A stretch of DNA of 64,000 nucleotides. Origin: Methylobacterium aquaticum (GTDB taxonomy: Bacteria > Pseudomonadota > Alphaproteobacteria > Rhizobiales > Beijerinckiaceae). Below are positions 58,735 through 64,000 of the stretch, piece after piece (the first letter of the stretch is position 1; the number at the start of each line of letters is the position of its first letter). Under the pieces are notes generated by a model. That model was not told the DNA's origin. It did not search any database and saw only the letters and a list, made by a program, of their open reading frames with translations. Location: positions 62,001-126,000 of the forward strand of contig NZ_CP043627.1 in NCBI RefSeq assembly GCF_016804325.1, in the 5' to 3' direction. A program made the translations under genes and the position numbers.

Positions 58735-61700
58735 ATGACTCAGTATTTGATTACTCTGAATGGTACAGGTGGACTCGACAACCAACAGTACAATTTTTAT
58801 TATGGTAATGCTACCACGACAGCTATTTCTAATTATCTTGGGACTGTATACGGACAGTTCACCAATCAACCAGGCACGAGATTCCCGTATTCGTTTCAAT
58901 ATATTGCGGACGATACAACAGCGTTCGGCGTCGCCGTTAGAGATGCGACGCGTTTTACAGTTCAGAATGCGAGCGGCGCCACCGGGGTGGAATTTTCCGA
59001 CGCCGTCAACGATGGTCAAGGATCGACGGGAACGAATTCTAACTATAGCGAAACCCTGACCGCCACCCGGGTTGTGCTCAACCAGGGCCCGCAAGGTGCG
59101 ACCGGCGCGCAGGGCGCCACCGGCACCCAGGGTGCGACCGGTGCCCAGGGCGTGACCGGTGCCCAGGGCGTGACCGGTGCCCAGGGCGTGACCGGTGCCC
59201 AGGGGACCACGGGCGCCCAGGGTGCGACCGGTGCCCAGGGCGTGACCGGTGCCCAGGGCGTGACCGGCGCCCAGGGGACCACGGGCGCCCAGGGTGCGAC
59301 CGGCGCCCAGGGTGCGACCGGCACCCAGGGCGCAACCGGCGCGCAAGGCGCGACCGGCGCCCAGGGCGTGACCGGCGCTCAGGGAACAACGGGCGCTCAG
59401 GGCGCTACCGGCACCCAGGGTGCGACGGGCGTGCAGGGCGCCACCGGTGCCCAGGGCGTGACCGGCGCTCAGGGAACGACGGGCGCTCAGGGCGCTACCG
59501 GCACCCAGGGTGCGACGGGCGTGCAGGGCGCCACCGGTGCCCAGGGTGTCACCGGCGCTCAGGGAACGACGGGCGCTCAGGGCGCTACCGGCACCCAGGG
59601 TGCGACGGGCGCGCAGGGTGCCACCGGTGTCCAGGGTGTCACCGGCGCTCAGGGAACGACGGGCGCTCAGGGCGCTACCGGCACCCAGGGCGCGACGGGC
59701 GCGCAGGGTGCCACCGGTGCCCAGGGTGTCACCGGCGCCCAGGGGACTACGGGTGCCCAGGGCGCCACCGGCACCCAAGGAGCGACCGGCGTCCAGGGTG
59801 CCACCGGTGCCCAGGGCGTGACCGGCGCTCAGGGGACTACGGGTGCCCAGGGCGCCACCGGAGTTCAGGGTGCGACCGGCGCGCAGGGTGCCACCGGCGC
59901 CCAGGGCGTGACCGGTGCCCAGGGGACCACGGGCGCGCAGGGTGCGACCGGCGTTCAGGGTGCAACCGGCGCCCAGGGCGTGACCGGTGCCCAAGGGACC
60001 ACGGGCGCGCAGGGCGCGACGGGCGTGCAGGGCGCCACCGGCGACCAGGGTGCTCAGGGCACGACTGGTGCCCAGGGTGCCACCGGGTCCCAGGGCGCGA
60101 CGGGTGCCCAGGGTGCCACCGGGTCCGCGGGTGCCACCGGCTCCCAGGGCGCAACGGGGGCCCAGGGTGCCACCGGGTCCGCGGGCGCCACCGGGTCCCA
60201 GGGCGCGACGGGTGCTCAGGGTGCCACCGGCTCCCAGGGCGCAACGGGGGCCCAGGGTGCGACGGGGGCGCAGGGCGTCACTGGCGCCCAGGGTGCCACC
60301 GGGTCCGCGGGCGCCACCGGTTCCCAGGGCGCGACGGGTGCTCAGGGTGCCACAGGGTCCGCGGGTGCCACCGGCTCCCAGGGCGCAACGGGGGCCCAGG
60401 GTGCCACCGGGTCCGCGGGCGCCACCGGGTCCCAGGGCGCGACGGGCGCTCAGGGCGCCACCGGTTCCCAGGGCGCGACGGGTGCTCAGGGTGCGACGGG
60501 GGCGCAGGGCGTCACTGGCGCCCAGGGTGCCACCGGCGAACAAGGCGCGCAGGGTGTGACCGGCTCGCAAGGTGCGCCGGGTACCACCGGCTCCCAGGGC
60601 GCGACGGGGACCCAGGGTGCCACCGGTTCCCAGGGCGCGACGGGTGCTCAGGGTGCCACCGGCTCCGCGGGTGCCACCGGCTCCCAGGGCGCAACGGGGG
60701 CCCAGGGTGCCACCGGGTCCGCGGGCGCCACCGGGTCCCAGGGCGCGACGGGTGCTCAGGGTGCCACCGGCTCCCAGGGCGCAACGGGGGCCCAGGGTGC
60801 CACCGGGTCCGCGGGCGCCACCGGGTCCCAGGGCGCGACGGGTGCTCAGGGTGCCACCGGGTCCGCGGGTGCCACCGGCTCCCAGGGCGCAACGGGGGCC
60901 CAGGGTGCCACCGGGTCCCAGGGCGCGACGGGTGCTCAGGGTGCCACCGGCTCCGCGGGTGCCACCGGCTCCCAGGGCGCAACGGGGGCCCAGGGTGCCA
61001 CCGGGTCCGCGGGCGCCACCGGGTCCCAGGGCGCGACGGGTGCTCAGGGTGCCACCGGGTCCGCGGGTGCCACGGGCGCGACCGGCCCGACGGGTGCCGA
61101 CGGCCCGACCGGGGCCACCGGCCCGACCGGTCCGGTCATCTGCTTCGCGTCCGGAACGATGATCCTGACGCCGGAGGGTGAGCGTCCGGTCGAGGCCCTG
61201 CGGCCCGGCGACGCCGTCGTCACCGCTTCGGGCGAGACGGTCGCCGTCGCTTGGGTCGGTCACCGCCACCTCGACCTGCGGCGCCACCCGCAGCCCGAGC
61301 GGGCCCAGCCGGTCCGGGTCGCCGCGCATGCCTTCGGCCCCGGCCTGCCGCACCGCGACCTCGTCGTCTCGCCCGGCCACGCGCTCTTCGTCGAGGACGT
61401 GCTGATCCCGGCCGGCGTGCTCGTCAACGGCACGTCGGTGGCGCAGCTCGACCGCTCGGAGGTGGTCTACCACCACGTCGAGCTGCCGGTTCACGACATA
61501 CTGGTCGCCGACGGGATGCCCGCCGAGAGCTACCTCGATTGCGGCAACCGCGGCACCTTCGAGAACCACGACGGCCCGGTCACCCTGCACCCGGACCTCG
61601 TCGCCTCGGCGCTGAACCTGGAGCTGGCCTGCGCGCCGGTCGTCCTCCACGGCCCGGTCGTCGACCGGGTCCGGGCCCGGCTCGCCGCCAAGGGCGAGGT

Positions 61701-61746
61701 CAAGACCGAGCGCTCGGTCCTCGCGCGCCTCTTGCGGCGGGCTTAA
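58735..61746 (+). CDS. Collagen-like protein with C-terminal Hint autoprocessing domain
   Basis: 1003 residues from ATG 58735 (AGGAG 7 bases upstream). Residues 1-117 are a polar beta-rich head coded by much AT-richer DNA, with no signal peptide. Residues 118-800 are uninterrupted Gly-X-Y triplets (about 227), mostly [12 protein letters not shown] and GAT-GSQ/GSA. Residues 803-1003 form a Hint_2-type domain beginning with C803 ([30 protein letters not shown]), with [65 protein letters not shown]. Cys803 and the SPGHALF histidine are the expected catalytic residues. It could self-cleave at C803. A two-domain glycosyltransferase follows. Confidence 0.9.
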   Translation: MTQYLITLNGTGGLDNQQYNFYYGNATTTAISNYLGTVYGQFTNQPGTRFPYSFQYIADDTTAFGVAVRDATRFTVQNASGATGVEFSDAVNDGQGSTGTNSNYSETLTATRVVLNQGPQGATGAQGATGTQGATGAQGVTGAQGVTGAQGVTGAQGTTGAQGATGAQGVTGAQGVTGAQGTTGAQGATGAQGATGTQGATGAQGATGAQGVTGAQGTTGAQGATGTQGATGVQGATGAQGVTGAQGTTGAQGATGTQGATGVQGATGAQGVTGAQGTTGAQGATGTQGATGAQGATGVQGVTGAQGTTGAQGATGTQGATGAQGATGAQGVTGAQGTTGAQGATGTQGATGVQGATGAQGVTGAQGTTGAQGATGVQGATGAQGATGAQGVTGAQGTTGAQGATGVQGATGAQGVTGAQGTTGAQGATGVQGATGDQGAQGTTGAQGATGSQGATGAQGATGSAGATGSQGATGAQGATGSAGATGSQGATGAQGATGSQGATGAQGATGAQGVTGAQGATGSAGATGSQGATGAQGATGSAGATGSQGATGAQGATGSAGATGSQGATGAQGATGSQGATGAQGATGAQGVTGAQGATGEQGAQGVTGSQGAPGTTGSQGATGTQGATGSQGATGAQGATGSAGATGSQGATGAQGATGSAGATGSQGATGAQGATGSQGATGAQGATGSAGATGSQGATGAQGATGSAGATGSQGATGAQGATGSQGATGAQGATGSAGATGSQGATGAQGATGSAGATGSQGATGAQGATGSAGATGATGPTGADGPTGATGPTGPVICFASGTMILTPEGERPVEALRPGDAVVTASGETVAVAWVGHRHLDLRRHPQPERAQPVRVAAHAFGPGLPHRDLVVSPGHALFVEDVLIPAGVLVNGTSVAQLDRSEVVYHHVELPVHDILVADGMPAESYLDCGNRGTFENHDGPVTLHPDLVASALNLELACAPVVLHGPVVDRVRARLAAKGEVKTERSVLARLLRRA
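59086..61134 (+). repeat. Collagen-coding tandem repeat (9/18-bp units)
   Basis: About 2.05 kb of GGY-GCN-ACN-GGY-GCN-CAR type units, with higher-order 36-72-bp blocks copied several times (for example the ...[29 protein letters not shown] pattern from 60100 onward). The glycine register is kept from residue 118 to 799, so selection or purifying recombination preserves the frame. Prone to slippage. Confidence 0.95.
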
Positions 61747-61752
61747 GGACGC

Positions 61753-61774
61753 CGCGCCGGCCCCGGCCGGCGCG
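61753..61774 (+). terminator. Hairpin after the collagen-Hint gene
   Basis: CGCGCCGGCC/GGCCGGCGCG inverted repeat 6 bases after the stop with almost no loop and no T-run; weak evidence for a terminator. A second GC hairpin lies near 61795-61825. Confidence 0.3.
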
Positions 61775-61971
61775 ACCTTCCGCGACGAACCCGGCCCGCG
61801 GCGCCCCGACAGGCGCGCCGCGGGCCTCGTCGTGACAGGGCCGCGGCAGCCTGGGGGGCGATCCCATCCAGGCCGCGTCCCGGACTCATTCCCGGATCAT
61901 CCCCGCCCGAGTCATCCCTCCCGGCGATCCCCGGCGCCGCCCCGCGCCTCCGCCCGTCACCAGGATCCCGC

Positions 61972-64000
61972 ATGACCCCGTCCGGCCAGACCGTCTGCCT
62001 CGCGATGATCGTCAAGAACGAGGCGCCGGTGATCCGCCGGTGCCTGGAATCGGTGCGCCCGCTCATCGACCACTGGATCGTCGTCGATACCGGTTCCACC
62101 GACGGGACCCAGGATCTCGTGCGGGCAATCCTGGCCGACCTGCCGGGCGCGCTGGTCGAGCGCCCCTGGGTCGATTTCGCCCACAACCGCTCCGAGGCCC
62201 TGGCGCTGGCGCGCCCGCACGGCACCTACACCCTGGTCATCGACGCCGACGACGAGATGCTCCTGCCGCCTGGCTACGGGCTGCCCGACCTCACGGCGGA
62301 GGCCTACGAGGTCACCATCACGGACGCCCCGCTGATCTACCGGCGCACCCAGCTGGTGAAGAACACCCTGCCGTGGCGCTACCGTGGGGTGCTGCACGAA
62401 TTCATCGAATGTGCGGAAGCGACGAACCGCGCCGTCATCGACCTGACCATGCGGCGCAACCACGACGGCGCCCGCCGCCGCGACGGCGAGACCTACCGGC
62501 GCGACGCCGCGATCCTGGAGGCGGCGCTGGCGACGGAGACGGACCCGTTCTTCATCGCCCGCTACACCTTCTACCTCGCCCAGAGCTACCGCGATTGCGG
62601 TGCCCACGCGCAGGCGGTGGCCGCCTACCTGCGGCGGGCGGATCTCGGATACTGGCAGGAGGAGGTCTACGTCGCGCTGCTTGCCGCCGCCCGGCTGATG
62701 CCGGGCCTCGGGCGCCCCGTGGACGACACCCTGGCGGTCTGTCGCCGGGCGATCGCGCTCTGCCCGCACCGGGTCGAGGCTCACCACTATGCCAGCCACG
62801 TCTGCCGCCTCGCCGAGCGCTACGAGGAGGGCTTCCGCTTCGCCGAGGCGGGCCTGTCCCTGCCCCCGCCGGAGGGCGCCCTGTTCATCGAGCCCTGGAT
62901 CTACGAATACGGCCTGCGCGACGAATACGCGGTCAACGCCTACTGGGCCGGCCATCACTGGCACAGCCTCGCCGCCGGCCTCGACCTGATCGCCTGCCCG
63001 ACGGCGCCGGAGGGCGAGCGCCGGCGCTTCGCCGCCAATGCCCGCTTCGCCCTCGAGAAGCTGCCGGTTCCGATCGAGGGCCGGCGCGGCTTCCTGTCGA
63101 CGACCCGCCCGGGCATCGGCCCGAGCGACCTGCCGGGCTTCTGGTCGGGCCTGTCGCGCAAGGCCCCGTGGCTGCCGACGCGCCCGCAGGGCGGCACGGA
63201 GCTGATGCACGAGGGCCTGTCCCGACGCCTCGGCCCGGCGCTCGAACGCATCGCCCTGTGCCTGAACGGCTACGACGAGGCCCGGATCGACGACGGGCGT
63301 CCGCTCGTGGTCTGGGTCCATCACGCCACCGACCAGCCGGCCGTGGCCTGGATGCGCGAGCCCGCCCGGGTCGCCCGCGTGGCGCGCTTCGTCTTCGTCT
63401 CGGAATGGCAGCGGGCGCAGTTCCTGGCGACCTTCGGCCTGCCGGCCGAACGCTGCCTCGTCCTGCGCAACGCCACCGAGGTGCCCGAGCGCGACCGCGG
63501 GCCCGCCCGGCGCCGTCCCCTCAAGGTCGCCTATACCAGCACGCCCTATCGCGGCCTCGCGGTGCTGCTGGACGCCTGGGCGCAGGCCGCGCCCGAGGAT
63601 GCCGAGCTACACGTCTGGTCGTCGCACAAGCTCTACGGCCCGGGGGCGGACGACGCGCCTTACGCCGATCTCTACGCCCGCGCCGCCGCGCTGCCGAACG
63701 TGCATTACCACGGGCTCCTGCCCAATGCCGAGCTGCGCGCCGCGCTCGCCGACATCGACATCCTGGCCTATCCCAACACCTTCGCGGAGACCTCCTGCCT
63801 CGCGGTCATCGAGGCGATGGCGGCGGGCTGCCGGGTGATCTGCCCGAGCCACGGCGCGCTGCCGGAGACCACCGCGGGATTCGCCCGCCTCTATCCTCAC
63901 GTCGCCGATCCGGCCGAGCATGCCCGCGCCTTCGCCGCTCTCCTGGCCGAGGAACTGGCCGATCCGTGGCAGGGCCGGCCCGAGCGGGCGGCGGCGCAGC
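61972..64000 (+). CDS. Bifunctional glycosyltransferase GT2-TPR-GT4 (3' end outside window)
   Basis: At least 676 residues, open to the window edge. The N-terminal GT2 domain has CLAMIVKNEAPVIRRCLESV, WIVVDTGSTDGT and the DXD-type VIDADDE, followed by the acceptor end NHDGARRRDGETYRRDAAIL. The middle holds helical TPR-like repeats (about 180-310). The C-terminal GT4-like domain has FVFVSEWQRAQFLATFGLP, VAYTSTPYRGLAVLLDAW and the NTFAETSCLAVIEAMAAGC nucleotide-sugar motif. It lies 225 bp after the collagen-Hint gene on the same strand; the Thr-rich repeats are a plausible acceptor (inference by analogy with Bacillus BclA). Confidence 0.88.
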   Translation, partial: MTPSGQTVCLAMIVKNEAPVIRRCLESVRPLIDHWIVVDTGSTDGTQDLVRAILADLPGALVERPWVDFAHNRSEALALARPHGTYTLVIDADDEMLLPPGYGLPDLTAEAYEVTITDAPLIYRRTQLVKNTLPWRYRGVLHEFIECAEATNRAVIDLTMRRNHDGARRRDGETYRRDAAILEAALATETDPFFIARYTFYLAQSYRDCGAHAQAVAAYLRRADLGYWQEEVYVALLAAARLMPGLGRPVDDTLAVCRRAIALCPHRVEAHHYASHVCRLAERYEEGFRFAEAGLSLPPPEGALFIEPWIYEYGLRDEYAVNAYWAGHHWHSLAAGLDLIACPTAPEGERRRFAANARFALEKLPVPIEGRRGFLSTTRPGIGPSDLPGFWSGLSRKAPWLPTRPQGGTELMHEGLSRRLGPALERIALCLNGYDEARIDDGRPLVVWVHHATDQPAVAWMREPARVARVARFVFVSEWQRAQFLATFGLPAERCLVLRNATEVPERDRGPARRRPLKVAYTSTPYRGLAVLLDAWAQAAPEDAELHVWSSHKLYGPGADDAPYADLYARAAALPNVHYHGLLPNAELRAALADIDILAYPNTFAETSCLAVIEAMAAGCRVICPSHGALPETTAGFARLYPHVADPAEHARAFAALLAEELADPWQGRPERAAAQ

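Noticed and set aside
59086-61134. Possible CRISPR-like array of short repeats
   Set aside because: No unique spacers; units are in-frame codons for Gly-X-Y collagen triplets.
58609-61650. 1013-codon open frame antisense to the collagen gene
   Set aside because: It mirrors the repeat (Gly/Thr/Arg-rich [14 protein letters not shown] units) and lacks a sensible N-terminus; the plus-strand frame has a perfect Gly register, a Hint domain and a ribosome site.

Overview
The window is a stretch of bacterial chromosome from an alphaproteobacterium of the order Hyphomicrobiales (Rhizobiales), most probably a Methylobacterium. The evidence is the very high G+C content, two MucR/Ros-family regulators, Ohr/OhrR, an SdhCDAB operon of alphaproteobacterial type, a candidate EcfG-type stress promoter, and a mesaconyl-CoA hydratase of the ethylmalonyl-CoA pathway, which methylotrophs of this group use for glyoxylate regeneration. 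Species is not claimed. There is no replication origin, CRISPR array, rRNA or complete insertion sequence.

Layout. 0-8 kb: rph-rdgB, the divergent ohr/ohrR pair, an aldo-keto reductase, and the methionine ABC transporter metN-metI-metQ, in which metN and metI each carry a one-base frameshift in a G-run. 8-20 kb: small hypotheticals, a YbaL-type K+/H+ antiporter, a DUF2147 protein, mucR copy 1, an HD-GYP response regulator beside a large hybrid histidine kinase, a CDF cation transporter, mucR copy 2 and two identical tRNA-Ala(CGC) genes. 20-30 kb: yggT, DUF167, mcd, a soluble PAS chemoreceptor, mntR, a LysR regulator and sdhC-sdhD-sdhA-[DUF433/DUF5615 toxin-antitoxin pair]-sdhB. 30-43 kb: an Inh-domain lipoprotein, a TAXI solute receptor, an outer-membrane barrel, mutL, a Uma2 nuclease-fold protein, an acyltransferase, a Wzc-like chain-length protein with a degenerate P-loop, a CLC channel and panE. 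43-56 kb: a secreted galactose-oxidase-like copper enzyme (AbfB and tectonin modules attached) preceded by a Sco-type copper chaperone gene, a methyltransferase, an RBBP9-type hydrolase, UV-damage endonuclease, a four-gene envelope-stress operon behind a candidate EcfG promoter, and otsA.

56-64 kb is the accessory and most interesting part: a tail-collar protein, a DUF6916 gene (frameshifted) and a GNAT gene, a decayed second tail-collar gene, an AT-rich promoter island, and a 1003-residue protein made of about 227 uninterrupted collagen Gly-X-Y triplets fused to a C-terminal Hint (Hedgehog/intein-type) autoprocessing domain. A large two-domain glycosyltransferase follows and runs off the window end. 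Together they look like a surface-fibre system: a Thr-rich collagen stalk, a self-cleaving domain that could release or attach it, and an enzyme that could glycosylate it.

Two repeat families are visible. One is a 220-265 bp intergenic fold-back element (three copies with terminal inverted repeats plus one core-only copy). The other is a 123 bp element inserted in the core-only copy with a 3-bp TGA target duplication. All three frameshifts in the window are the loss of one G from a G-run, which suggests sequencing undercalls as much as true gene decay.
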